A DNA stretch of 6,613 bases from Thermoplasmata archaeon. Lineage in GTDB: Archaea; Thermoplasmatota; E2; DHVEG-1; B18-G2. The position numbers and the translations under genes were made by a program. The stretch is from the NCBI GenBank assembly GCA_021161685.1, contig JAGHAD010000075.1, positions 1-6,613 on the forward strand, given 5' to 3'. The notes under the pieces are model-generated. The model did no database searches and was not told where the DNA came from. It saw only the letters and a list, made by a program, of their open reading frames with translations. Every line of letters begins with the position of its first letter. Positions within the stretch are counted from its first letter, which is position 1. Positions 1-6,465 of the stretch are shown piece after piece.

Positions 1-56
1 AATCCATTCTTTAACACGTCCTTGCTCCTGCAGTAAGGACATGCTATACCGTGCAT
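1..56 (-). CDS. Partial transposase-like protein, N-terminal zinc ribbon (runs off window start)
   Basis: Only the first 18 codons are in the window, reading MHGIACPYCRSKDVLKNG. The CPYC pair followed a few residues later by K-N-G is the usual first half of the zinc ribbon that opens many insertion-sequence transposases (IS1-type InsA and related DDE enzymes: CPxC-x3-5-V-x-K-N-G), where it helps bind the element's ends. The frame stays open to the window edge and is closed upstream by an in-frame TAG near base 97. I chose the ATG at 56-54; an in-frame GTG at 68-66 is an alternative. The start codon lies in the proximal arm of the 45-91 inverted repeat. With so few residues, an unrelated zinc-ribbon protein cannot be excluded; the catalytic domain, family and terminal repeats lie outside the window. 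Confidence 0.5.
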   Translation of the reverse strand, partial: MHGIACPYCRSKDVLKNG

Positions 57-91
57 CCCAATCCCCACAATCGCAAGGGATGCACGGTATA
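45..91. repeat. Perfect 15-bp inverted repeat over the start of the left transposase-like gene
   Basis: The arm at 45-59 (tataccgtgcatccc) is the exact reverse complement of 77-91, with a 17-nt spacer. Read on the minus strand, the second arm contains the ATG of the transposase-like frame three bases into the arm, so RNA crossing the whole repeat could fold with the start codon in a 15-bp stem. The spacer holds a further GGGGAT (minus strand, 66-61) that duplicates the core of the start-proximal arm and could pair with the same upstream arm in a shorter hairpin. It could instead be a DNA operator for the transposase. Confidence 0.85.
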
Positions 92-95
92 TCTA
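88..95 (-). promoter_or_regulatory. Putative TATA box for the left transposase-like gene
   Basis: The minus strand reads TAGATATA here. An archaeal TATA box is centred about 25-27 nt before transcription start, which places the start near base 65, roughly 9 nt before the ATG. Such a transcript would lack the distal arm (91-77) of the inverted repeat but contain the proximal one. Placement is by spacing and composition only. Confidence 0.4.
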
Positions 96-150
96 TCTTA
101 TTCATCCACAATTAACTTCGCAGTACCTCCTTTTGGTTTGTCCCCTAAAA

Positions 151-158
151 TCTATATA
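151..158 (+). promoter_or_regulatory. Putative TATA box for the EndoQ gene (leaderless start)
   Basis: TCTATATA preceded by an A-rich stretch (147-150) that could serve as the BRE. Its centre is about 27 nt before the GTG at 182, so transcription would begin at or next to the start codon. No Shine-Dalgarno motif precedes the GTG, which supports a leaderless mRNA. Confidence 0.55.
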
Positions 159-181
159 GAGAGTTGTCTTAACCAAACCTA

Positions 182-1405
182 GTGCTGGTTAATGCAGATC
201 TTCATATTCACTCGAGATTCTCTGGAGCGACGAGCGAATCCATGACCATCAAAAAAATCGCACGAGAAGCGCCAAAGAAAGGAATCGATATCCTTGCAAG
301 CGGCGATTGCCTGCATCTGGGATGGCAAAAGGAGATAAGAAGCTGTGAAAAGGTAGATGAGGGGACATACGAATTTGAGGGCACGAGATTTATACTAAGC
401 ACAGAAGTTGAAGATAAAAACAGGGTACATCACTTACTCTTCTTTCCATCCTTTTCATCCGTTGAGGAATTCAGATCAAAGGTAGAGAGGTTTTCATCAA
501 ACATAGACATAGACGGCAGACCAAAACTATCGCTCGATGGTGCTGAGGTTGCGGAGATGGCGAAGGATTGTGATGCTCTAATAGGACCCGCACATGCATT
601 TACCCCATGGACTGCTATGTATGCGTATCATGATTCTTTGAAAAGTTGCTACGGAGATATGAGTAGCTACGTGTCTTTCTTAGAACTCGGATTGAGTGCA
701 GATTCAGATTACGCAGACAGAATTCTGGAGCTCCACAGAGTTACCTTCTTGACGAATTCCGATTCCCATAGCCCTCATCCAGTAAGGTTAGCTAGAGAGT
801 TCAATAGATTGGAAGTAGAAGAGGCGACCTTTGAATGTATAAGAAAAGCAATCCTTAGGAGAGGAAACAACAGGGTCATTTTGAACGTTGGACTCCCTCC
901 TCAAGAGGGGAAGTACAATGAATCTGCCTGCATTTCATGCTACAGGCATTATAGCCTTAAGGAGGCAACGGAAAGGGGATGGAGATGCGTATGCGGAGGA
1001 AAGATAAAGAAAGGAGTTAAAGATAGGGTAAGTGAGCTTGCAGATCTCGACGAACCAAAACATCCGGATCATCGCCCGCCTTACTTGCATATCATACCCC
1101 TGGCAGAGATTATAGCGAAAGCCCTTAACCAAAGCTCACCTTTTACCAAAACAGTAAATAAAAGATGGAGCGAACTGGTTGAGGTATTTGGTGATGAAGT
1201 TACCGTTTTGGTCGATGCAGATATAAACGATATAGCAAAAGTTACCGTCCCAGTCATTACAGAGGCTATACAAGCATTTAGAGAGGGTAAGGTAATCATT
1301 CATCCTGGCGGGGGAGGAAGGTATGGAATTATAGAGATACCCCCTGCAGATGATACCATAGAGATAGATCTAGATGGTCAGAAGACCCTTTTAGATTTCG
1401 AATAG
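182..1405 (+). CDS. endoQ: Endonuclease Q family PHP-domain DNA-repair nuclease (EndoQ)
   Basis: 407 residues, close to characterised EndoQ proteins (just over 400). EndoQ cuts DNA 5' of deaminated bases (uracil, hypoxanthine, xanthine) and abasic sites, starting repair. The N-terminal PHP metal-binding fold is visible as DLHIH (6-10), GDCLH (41-45), E75, HH (83-84), H138 and SDSH (193-196), which together supply the expected metal ligands. A zinc-binding insert follows with C250, C253, C269 and C271. The C-terminal family signature includes LHIIPLAEII (302-311) and HPGGGGRYG (374-382). The GTG start at 182 is chosen because it leads straight into the family's N-terminal NADLHIHSRFSG; the next in-frame ATG would delete the metal motif. 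A TATA box but no ribosome site precedes it. It is followed 37 bp downstream by the surface-protein gene, with no obvious functional link. All key motifs look intact. A general PHP phosphoesterase is less likely because of the zinc insert and C-terminus. Confidence 0.88.
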   Translation: MLVNADLHIHSRFSGATSESMTIKKIAREAPKKGIDILASGDCLHLGWQKEIRSCEKVDEGTYEFEGTRFILSTEVEDKNRVHHLLFFPSFSSVEEFRSKVERFSSNIDIDGRPKLSLDGAEVAEMAKDCDALIGPAHAFTPWTAMYAYHDSLKSCYGDMSSYVSFLELGLSADSDYADRILELHRVTFLTNSDSHSPHPVRLAREFNRLEVEEATFECIRKAILRRGNNRVILNVGLPPQEGKYNESACISCYRHYSLKEATERGWRCVCGGKIKKGVKDRVSELADLDEPKHPDHRPPYLHIIPLAEIIAKALNQSSPFTKTVNKRWSELVEVFGDEVTVLVDADINDIAKVTVPVITEAIQAFREGKVIIHPGGGGRYGIIEIPPADDTIEIDLDGQKTLLDFE

Positions 1406-1410
1406 AAACG

Positions 1411-1417
1411 CTTATTA
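1411..1417 (+). promoter_or_regulatory. Possible TATA box for the surface-protein gene
   Basis: CTTATTA follows GAAACG, a plausible BRE, and is centred about 29 nt before the ATG at 1443. An A/T-rich tract at 1424-1432 is a less well spaced alternative. The ATG has no upstream Shine-Dalgarno sequence, so a leaderless message of its own is plausible. Co-transcription with the EndoQ gene (37-bp gap, same strand) is not excluded. Confidence 0.35.
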
Positions 1418-1442
1418 GCAAGGAAATTTTTAGAAACCCTAC

Positions 1443-4187
1443 ATGCAGGGAGGAAGATCGAATCTACTTTTCCTACTTATTTTGATCTTTCTCATTCACC
1501 TTCCATTCTCCCAAGGATCATACGTTATGGATAAAGTGAATTCGTTTTTCTTTGATCCCTTGGAAGACAACTCAAACATAGATCTACATCTCAGCAGGAA
1601 CTATACCATAACAGAGGAAGGTGTAAGGATACTACAAAGAACTTTTTGCGACAACTTTACCGTTATGAGCAAGAACTGTTCCGCTTACAAGAAAGTTAAT
1701 GCCCTGCCATATCCATTATTTCTGGTAAATGACCCTTTTGGACCAGATGTGCCGGGAGAAAAGGAACTTAGCAGTGGGGAAAAAAGAGCTATGTCCATTA
1801 AGGGAAATGGCTTCGTCTGCACCGCATCAACTTATGGATTTTTCGCTCCCTTTCATCATTTCAGGTTTTTTATCAATGCATCGAAGGAAAATGTGATTAA
1901 GCTCGTTATTTATTGGAATGGTACTTTTGATAGCGATCAGGTTAGACTGCTGCTGTGGAATTACAACTCGCTTGGCGGAAAAGGATCTTGGAGTTGTGTA
2001 CGTAGCATAGAGAGAAAAGGTCTGAACACGATTGTGATAGCTGACAATGCAAAGGACTATGTAAGTAAGAAAGGATACGTCGATGTCATTGTGCTCCCTG
2101 CTATCGATAATGCCAATCCACCTACCATGATAAAAACCTACTACATTTCGCTCTCCGTAACCGTAGCCCAATATCACAAGGAAGCTATCGTCGTAACGAA
2201 GCCCATAGATCCGGGTGCACTTTGGAGATGGGAGGCGGTGAAGTACAATAAGTTTTTGCCATTTGGAACGGAAATCAAATGTTTTATTTTGGACCAGAAT
2301 GCAAGGGTAATAAAGTCTCTAGAAGGGAATGAGGAAGGTTTTAGCGAGCATTACATAAGTATATGCAAGTTATCGAATGAGTATCCAAAGATAAGACTGA
2401 AATTTGTCCTGAAAACAAAGGATCCAAAAATTTCTCCTTACCTTTTAAACTACACCGTGTTATGGCAGAGGGATGAAGGGAAATGGATGGACACGCTCAC
2501 ATGGAATTATGCGAATGATCCGAGGATCGATGAGGTTGGTAAGGATTACATTATATCTACCCCCATTTACTCTCCTCCAGGCTACTGGTGGAGCAAGTTG
2601 CATTTTAACTCTAGTGGAATGGTGAAAATTAGTATACTCAATGAGAAAAGGAACACCATTGTTGCAAATGCAAGCAATGGCTACAACATGTCGAGCTTAT
2701 GTTATAAGGTTATAAGGCTGAAGGCAAAATTTATCGGCAATGAAACTAGGCGACCAATACTGGAAAACTGGTCGATCGTTTTCAATGAAAGTGAGGAACC
2801 TCCAGAATTTGAGAAAATAAATATAAGCTATGTGAACAAACCTGTGGAGAATTTTACGGTAAGGGTATGGGATGAAAATCCCGGTCTTTTGCCTTCAACT
2901 GCCAAGTACAGATTGGTTTACAAGAAGAACGAAACGTTAAAATTCTTTGTTTCGGACTGGCTTCCAGCTAAATGCTCTGCGGAAAGCTGTTCAAAGGAAG
3001 CTGTGTTGATTGCAGAGAATGTGTACATATTTTATGATCCAGAGCTTGAGAACATACTGAACCTTTCTGGGGAAAGGGAAATCACGTTGTGTTATATACA
3101 GTTCTACATAGAGGATGCAGCGGGAAATGGAGCAACACAGAAGTACAAGATTCTGATAGATACCACTCCTCCAAAATCCAGAATTCTAGAGAGTGTAAGC
3201 GATCTGGGCTTTTATCATGACTTTGAATACATCAATTTGAGTGCCGAAGCAGTGGATAACGAAACCGGAATAAAGAGCGTCACCCTTTACTTCTTCATAT
3301 CCTTCGATAACATGACCTTTGATGGTCCTTACGAGTATGAAACCTTAAGTTCTCCTCCTTGGAATTGGTCATTTTTTCCCCTCGGAAGCGCTTACTACGC
3401 TTTTCTTACTATTGCGGTAGATAATGCAGGTAATGTCGAGAAAAAAACGGAGAGGGAAATAGTTTTGATGTGCGATGCGAGAAAACCAGATCCACCTCAA
3501 TTTGAAAGAAAAGTTCACTGGTTATCTTCTAATGAGGTGAACTTCGTAAACTTCTCAGACGATCTCTTACTGTACAAGATAAGATATAAGATAAAAGGTC
3601 AAGGTTTTGTTTGGCATGATGTTGCAGAGGGAATAAACGCAAGGAGCTTTAACCAAAGCTGGAAATTCGATCAGTACGACTGGGAAATGATGGAGGAGGG
3701 TAAGGAATACTACGTCTATTTTGATATAACAGATAGGGTTGGAAATGAATACCTAACCCCTGAAGATGGTGAGGCTCTCTTGGTTGCAAAGGATACAAGG
3801 AAACCGGTTGCGGAGATAGATAGGATAAAGGTGTGGCAGTGGAAGACACCCATAAAATTGACCACATACGTTAGTGATAAGGAAAGTGGCGTAAGGAAGG
3901 TTGAACTGTTCTATCAGTTCTCTCCGGATAACAAAACATGGAGTAAGTGGAAACTTTATGGAGTTATTGAAAAAGTTAGTGGAGAGTATACTTGGGACTT
4001 TTCTGCTCCAGATGGCGATGGATACTACAAGATCTACGTAAGAGCCGTGGACTTTGCTGGGAACGAAGAAACTTCGGGATACGAAATAGTGGGGATAACT
4101 ATTTTTCCATTCAAGTATGTAGCTACCTTTATTTCCACTTTCGTGGTTTTTGCCATAGTTACCTTTATTGTTACAAAAAGATTCTAA
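1443..4187 (+). CDS. Secreted, C-terminally membrane-anchored surface glycoprotein with tandem Ig-like domains
   Basis: 914 residues; I do not recognise a named family. Residues 1-25 look like a signal peptide: R5, a Leu/Ile/Phe core at 8-20, then a probable cleavage site after PFSQG. Residues 892-911 form one transmembrane segment followed by KRF, giving an outside-facing protein with a tiny cytoplasmic tail. About 23 N-x-S/T sequons are spread through the ectodomain, as expected for an archaeal N-glycosylated envelope protein. Two beta-rich modules (about 250-340 and 380-455) each end in a strand of the type L-x-N-[YW]-[TS]-V/I. A DTTPP hinge at 573-577 opens a first Ig-like domain (D605-N-E-T-G-I610 to AVDNAGN 658-664). 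A related fibronectin-like module starts at KPDPP (681-685). DTRKP (784-788) opens a second copy of the first type (SDKESGV 811-817 to AVDFAGN 868-874). There is no catalytic motif. Likely roles are adhesion, S-layer association or binding an extracellular polymer; this is inference. No ribosome site precedes the ATG. Confidence 0.75.
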   Translation: MQGGRSNLLFLLILIFLIHLPFSQGSYVMDKVNSFFFDPLEDNSNIDLHLSRNYTITEEGVRILQRTFCDNFTVMSKNCSAYKKVNALPYPLFLVNDPFGPDVPGEKELSSGEKRAMSIKGNGFVCTASTYGFFAPFHHFRFFINASKENVIKLVIYWNGTFDSDQVRLLLWNYNSLGGKGSWSCVRSIERKGLNTIVIADNAKDYVSKKGYVDVIVLPAIDNANPPTMIKTYYISLSVTVAQYHKEAIVVTKPIDPGALWRWEAVKYNKFLPFGTEIKCFILDQNARVIKSLEGNEEGFSEHYISICKLSNEYPKIRLKFVLKTKDPKISPYLLNYTVLWQRDEGKWMDTLTWNYANDPRIDEVGKDYIISTPIYSPPGYWWSKLHFNSSGMVKISILNEKRNTIVANASNGYNMSSLCYKVIRLKAKFIGNETRRPILENWSIVFNESEEPPEFEKINISYVNKPVENFTVRVWDENPGLLPSTAKYRLVYKKNETLKFFVSDWLPAKCSAESCSKEAVLIAENVYIFYDPELENILNLSGEREITLCYIQFYIEDAAGNGATQKYKILIDTTPPKSRILESVSDLGFYHDFEYINLSAEAVDNETGIKSVTLYFFISFDNMTFDGPYEYETLSSPPWNWSFFPLGSAYYAFLTIAVDNAGNVEKKTEREIVLMCDARKPDPPQFERKVHWLSSNEVNFVNFSDDLLLYKIRYKIKGQGFVWHDVAEGINARSFNQSWKFDQYDWEMMEEGKEYYVYFDITDRVGNEYLTPEDGEALLVAKDTRKPVAEIDRIKVWQWKTPIKLTTYVSDKESGVRKVELFYQFSPDNKTWSKWKLYGVIEKVSGEYTWDFSAPDGDGYYKIYVRAVDFAGNEETSGYEIVGITIFPFKYVATFISTFVVFAIVTFIVTKRF
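4175..4179 (-). terminator. Possible T-tract terminator of the L44e-PAC2 operon
   Basis: The minus strand has TTTTT four bases past the PAC2-family stop codon, still inside the 3' end of the convergent surface-protein gene. Archaeal RNA polymerase stops at T-rich tracts without needing a hairpin, but this one is short and no stem precedes it. Confidence 0.2.
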
Positions 4188-4948
4188 CCAATGTACTGCA
4201 AATCTTCAGACTTTTCCCTTGCAGCTCTTTCTAAATCCTTCAACTGTTGAGCAATGCTTTCTATCTCCATAGCTTTCCTCTCTAGCTCGGTTAAATCCAC
4301 ATCTATATTCAAAACCCTATCAAGTACCTTTAGAACAGCTTTCGCACTTTTTGGATCAACTAGGTAGCCTGGGGTTTCGCCCATCAAACAAACGCCTTCA
4401 AATCCATACAATTTACCAATGCCAAGAAGCAATCCACTCGCTCCAACTATACCTCCGCCTGGCTCATTTTCTCTAAAGATAACACCATAGCTCTTCATTT
4501 TCTCTACCAACTTTCTCGATGTCGCTGCTCCTATAACGTGTGGTTCCTTTATTTCTCTTCCAAGACCATATCCTCCAAGAGTAAATATCTGCTTTACGTT
4601 GAATTCCTTCGCTATTTTAAGTATGGTGTGTGCCAGCTCATACTGACCACTCGATGACAATCCCTGGTAATCTCCAGTTAGCAAAATGAGATCATGCTGT
4701 TTCCTGTTCTTAGCCTTGTAATAATAAAGTTCATTCCTTACCAACTTCACTGTTCCATCTGCATTTATGAATACTTGTGGAGGAAAGTCCTTGCTATATA
4801 TTTCGATAAATTTCTTTGCACCGATGTTTTCTATGAGGTGTTCAACTGCAAGCTTACCAACATTTCCTATTCCAGGTAAACCTTCGATGAGTATTGGATT
4901 TTTGAGCGAAGGTTTTTTGCCTATATATCTAACGATTACCTCCTCCAT
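4184..4948 (-). CDS. PAC2-family proteasome assembly chaperone (PbaB-like)
   Basis: 254 residues, typical for archaeal PAC2-family (PbaA/PbaB-like) proteins, which are homologous to eukaryotic proteasome assembly chaperone 2 and bind archaeal proteasome alpha subunits or rings. Visible family features: the N-terminal loop GLPGIGNVG (23-31); DFPPQVF (54-60); TGDYQGLSSSGQ (91-102); FTLGGYGLG (122-130); GGGIVGASGLLLG (164-176); MGETPGY (189-195). A charged, heptad-like helix at about 219-250 probably forms a coiled coil for oligomerisation. The tail QYIG has Tyr near the C-terminus but is not a true HbYX motif (hydrophobic-Tyr-any residue at the very end), so docking into the alpha-ring pockets by that route is uncertain. 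It is the last gene of the operon, overlaps nop10 by 20 nt and has a strong ribosome site inside it. Its TAG overlaps the TAA of the convergent surface-protein gene. The family is clear; PbaA versus PbaB is not resolved. Confidence 0.85.
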   Translation of the reverse strand: MEEVIVRYIGKKPSLKNPILIEGLPGIGNVGKLAVEHLIENIGAKKFIEIYSKDFPPQVFINADGTVKLVRNELYYYKAKNRKQHDLILLTGDYQGLSSSGQYELAHTILKIAKEFNVKQIFTLGGYGLGREIKEPHVIGAATSRKLVEKMKSYGVIFRENEPGGGIVGASGLLLGIGKLYGFEGVCLMGETPGYLVDPKSAKAVLKVLDRVLNIDVDLTELERKAMEIESIAQQLKDLERAAREKSEDLQYIG

Positions 4949-5114
4949 TCTCCTCCAACCTCTTAAGTTTCTTTAGAGCAAGCCTATACCTTCCATACCT
5001 GTCCTGAGGGGAGAATCGCGCTGGTCCTTTAGTTATAGTATCTCTTCCACATACTTTACATTTTTCCTCCAATGTATATGTTTTACACTTAACGCAATAC
5101 CGAAGTAACCTCAT
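4929..5114 (-). CDS. nop10: H/ACA RNA-protein complex protein Nop10
   Basis: 61 residues, the usual archaeal length. Nop10 is a core subunit of H/ACA ribonucleoprotein particles, where it stiffens the Cbf5 pseudouridine synthase active site so that guide RNAs can direct pseudouridylation of rRNA. The zinc ribbon is C7-x2-C10 and C19-x2-C22. It is followed by the linker P31-A-R-F-S-P-Q-D-R-Y-G-R-Y43, which lies along Cbf5, and a basic C-terminal helix. The ATG overlaps the TGA of the aIF2-alpha gene as ATGA, so translation is probably coupled; GGAG sits 2-3 nt before the start. Its 3' end contains the ribosome site and start of the PAC2-family gene. Placement between aIF2-alpha and PAC2 is a recurrent archaeal arrangement and supports the call. 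Confidence 0.95.
   Translation of the reverse strand: MRLLRYCVKCKTYTLEEKCKVCGRDTITKGPARFSPQDRYGRYRLALKKLKRLEENGGGNR
4949..4956 (-). promoter_or_regulatory. Ribosome binding site of the PAC2-family gene, inside nop10
   Basis: The minus strand reads GGAGGAGA directly before the ATG at 4948-4946. It encodes the end of Nop10 (Glu-Asn-Gly-Gly region) and serves as a purine-rich Shine-Dalgarno sequence. It fixes this ATG as the start and means ribosomes finishing nop10 pass over the initiation site. Confidence 0.65.
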
Positions 5115-5902
5115 TTCTCCACATGCCTGCTAAATTCACATGTGCCATAACCATTCTTCATGTAATTCTGAACCCTTTCTACAGCTCTTTTAAGCTCTTC
5201 CTCAGCTATCTTGTAGTCTGGAGCTTTTACCGTTATCAGATAGCTTGGCGCTCCCCTGTAAGTTACCTCTATGCTTACATCATCATACCCGCTTTGCTCC
5301 GCCAGCTCCAAAGCTTTCCTTATATGTTCAACGCCATCTGGTAATGGTGAGGTTACTTTAAGCAAGCCCTTTATCTTAACAAAAGGTATCTGTATATTCT
5401 CCTTTGCGATCCTTTTGAACTCCTCAATCCAATCCCCAGAGAAACCTTCTTTTTCGAGAATCTGAGGATCATAAACGGTTTCTTCAAAAGAAGCATAGAG
5501 TGAACCAAATTTTTCAATAAGCCTTTTTCCAAACTCCTCATAGCAATCTTCCACATTCTTGCCCAACCTCTTTGCTAGCATTTCAAATAACTTGCTAGCC
5601 TTCTGCTCATTTTTCCATTCCTGTATTTTTTCTCTCCTCTGATGCTCATTCACCCTCTTCAAGGATAGATCTATATGTCCCTTTTTCTCATCTACATGCA
5701 TCACCTTGCAAACGACTCTCTGCCCCTCTCTGACGTGATCTCTTATCCTCTTTATCCATCCGGGAGCAACTTCAGATATGTGAATGAATCCTTCTTTATC
5801 CTTATACTCATCGAGTATCACAAAAGCACCAAAATTCTGAACCGTCCTGACTGTACCAACGACGAGCTCTCCTTCCTCTGGAAAACCCTCTTTCTTAATC
5901 AT
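5111..5902 (-). CDS. Translation initiation factor aIF2, alpha subunit
   Basis: 263 residues, normal for archaeal aIF2-alpha. With the beta and gamma (GTPase) subunits it forms the heterotrimer that carries initiator Met-tRNA to the small ribosomal subunit; the alpha subunit strengthens tRNA binding. Three domains are visible: an S1/OB fold at about 9-84 ([26 protein letters not shown] 38-45, [10 protein letters not shown] 75-84); a helical domain at about 87-170; and the alpha-beta domain at about 175-263 that contacts aIF2-gamma, with the family signature YRGAPSYLI (215-223). S43 lies in the loop that corresponds to the regulated Ser51 region of eukaryotic eIF2-alpha; phosphorylation in archaea cannot be judged from sequence. 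The ATG overlaps the rps27e TGA by ATGA and its own TGA overlaps the nop10 ATG the same way, so three consecutive genes are translationally coupled. No anomalies seen. Confidence 0.96.
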   Translation of the reverse strand: MIKKEGFPEEGELVVGTVRTVQNFGAFVILDEYKDKEGFIHISEVAPGWIKRIRDHVREGQRVVCKVMHVDEKKGHIDLSLKRVNEHQRREKIQEWKNEQKASKLFEMLAKRLGKNVEDCYEEFGKRLIEKFGSLYASFEETVYDPQILEKEGFSGDWIEEFKRIAKENIQIPFVKIKGLLKVTSPLPDGVEHIRKALELAEQSGYDDVSIEVTYRGAPSYLITVKAPDYKIAEEELKRAVERVQNYMKNGYGTCEFSRHVEK

Positions 5903-6072
5903 TCTATCTCTTCGATTAACTCTCCCTTTATTTTAGCCTTTCCTCCAGTCGGCTCAGCTAGTGTGGCTCCGCAGATGTGACAAGATACGATCCTTGAAGC
6001 TTTGTTGAATATAACTTGCTCATTCCCGCAATCCTTGCACCTAACCCTTATAAATTTGCTCCTTGTCTCCAT
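5899..6072 (-). CDS. rps27e: 30S ribosomal protein S27e (eS27)
   Basis: 57 residues from the ATG at 6072-6070. S27e is a small zinc-binding protein of the archaeal and eukaryotic small subunit. In this numbering the ribbon is C12-x2-C15 and C31-x2-C34, with the conserved surroundings [13 protein letters not shown] and [19 protein letters not shown] longer reading from a TTG at 6087 would add five residues (ending ERDK), but that TTG lies within the L44e gene with no better ribosome site, whereas the ATG has GGAGAGA six bases upstream and starts one base after the L44e stop. I therefore prefer the shorter form. Its TGA overlaps the aIF2-alpha ATG. The order L44e-S27e-aIF2-alpha is common in archaea. 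Confidence 0.94.
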   Translation of the reverse strand: METRSKFIRVRCKDCGNEQVIFNKASRIVSCHICGATLAEPTGGKAKIKGELIEEIE

Positions 6073-6073
6073 T

Positions 6074-6355
6074 TTATCTCTCTCCAATCTCTAGATGTTT
6101 TGTCCTTATGGTTGGTGAATGATGTCTCCTATTACATTCTAGACATCTGAATCTAATTGGCATTCTCTTACTAGCCTTTTCTCTACCCTTAGGTTTCGGT
6201 CTTGGAAAACCTCCATAACCACTTGTCGCTCTTCTGAACCTCCTCTGTCCCCATTTTAGCTCGCTTGCCTTTTTCTTCTTTACTTTCTCGATTTCATGTA
6301 AGGTATGTTTTTTGCAGTTGGGGCAGAACCTCTTCACCTTTTTTGGAAGCTTCAT
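6074..6355 (-). CDS. rpl44e: 50S ribosomal protein L44e (eL42)
   Basis: 93 residues from the ATG at 6355-6353, matching the family's usual 92-96. L44e is a zinc-ribbon protein near the E site of the large subunit, where the tRNA CCA end and, in eukaryotes, cycloheximide bind. The start [18 protein letters not shown] is the canonical N-terminus. Zinc ligands are C11, C14, C71 and C74. The E-site loop is GGFPRPKP (48-55). The tail [20 protein letters not shown] is characteristic. The frame stays open upstream to 6502, but those 49 codons encode a hydrophobic, non-family extension and cover the TATA box, so they are not coding. First gene of the five-gene operon; the TATA box at 6381-6388 implies a leaderless or nearly leaderless mRNA. 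Confidence 0.95.
   Translation of the reverse strand: MKLPKKVKRFCPNCKKHTLHEIEKVKKKKASELKWGQRRFRRATSGYGGFPRPKPKGREKASKRMPIRFRCLECNRRHHSPTIRTKHLEIGER
6079..6085 (-). promoter_or_regulatory. Ribosome binding site that decides the S27e start
   Basis: The minus strand reads GGAGAGA, encoding the last Gly-Glu-Arg of L44e, with a 6-nt gap to the ATG at 6072. This spacing supports that ATG over the upstream TTG at 6087, which overlaps the site itself. Confidence 0.6.
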
Positions 6356-6380
6356 GTCCCTTAGAGTAATGTGAAGGTCA

Positions 6381-6388
6381 TATAAAAA
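6381..6388 (-). promoter_or_regulatory. TATA box of the L44e-S27e-aIF2-alpha-Nop10-PAC2 operon
   Basis: The minus strand reads TTTTTATA, close to the archaeal consensus TTTATATA, centred about 29 nt before the L44e ATG. Transcription should begin about 2 nt before or at the start codon. No convincing Shine-Dalgarno sequence precedes the ATG. No other good promoter is visible between the five tightly packed genes, so this probably drives all of them. Confidence 0.6.
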
Positions 6389-6419
6389 GCTAGCTAACAC
6401 AAAATAAGAAAAACAAAGC

Positions 6420-6441
6420 TTGACACGAAAGGTGCTGTCAA
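6420..6441. repeat. Short inverted repeat TTGACA/TGTCAA
   Basis: TTGACA (6420-6425) and TGTCAA (6436-6441) are reverse complements separated by 10 nt. With one bulged base the match extends through CAC/GTG. It lies between the two divergent promoters, so it could be an operator or part of a mobile-element end; chance is also possible at this length. Confidence 0.35.
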
Positions 6442-6457
6442 CATTAGCCTGAAAGAA

Positions 6458-6465
6458 TAAAAATA
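6458..6465 (+). promoter_or_regulatory. Putative TATA box for the right transposase-like gene
   Basis: TAAAAATA within an A-rich run. Its centre predicts transcription start at about 6486-6489, leaving a leader of about 15 nt that contains the ribosome site at 6489-6496 but not the upstream arm (6465-6480) of the inverted repeat. Confidence 0.4.

Noticed and set aside
45..91. Intrinsic terminator interpretation of the left inverted repeat
   Set aside because: No T-tract follows the stem on either strand, and one arm contains a start codon, so a role at initiation or as an operator fits better.
1448..1457. GGGAGGAAGAT just after the surface-protein ATG, looking like a Shine-Dalgarno site for a later start
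   Set aside because: No ATG, GTG or TTG follows at a suitable distance, and a later start would destroy the signal peptide.
1827..2177. 116-codon minus-strand open frame inside the surface-protein gene
   Set aside because: No ribosome site, no recognisable motif, and fully contained in a strongly supported gene; treated as a shadow frame.
6073..6087. Longer S27e starting at TTG 6087
   Set aside because: The ATG at 6072 has a well-spaced GGAGAGA and follows the L44e stop by one base; the TTG form adds only five non-conserved residues.
6388..6395. Palindrome AGCTAGCT beside the L44e TATA box
   Set aside because: Eight bases is within chance expectation and it has no second copy or other support.
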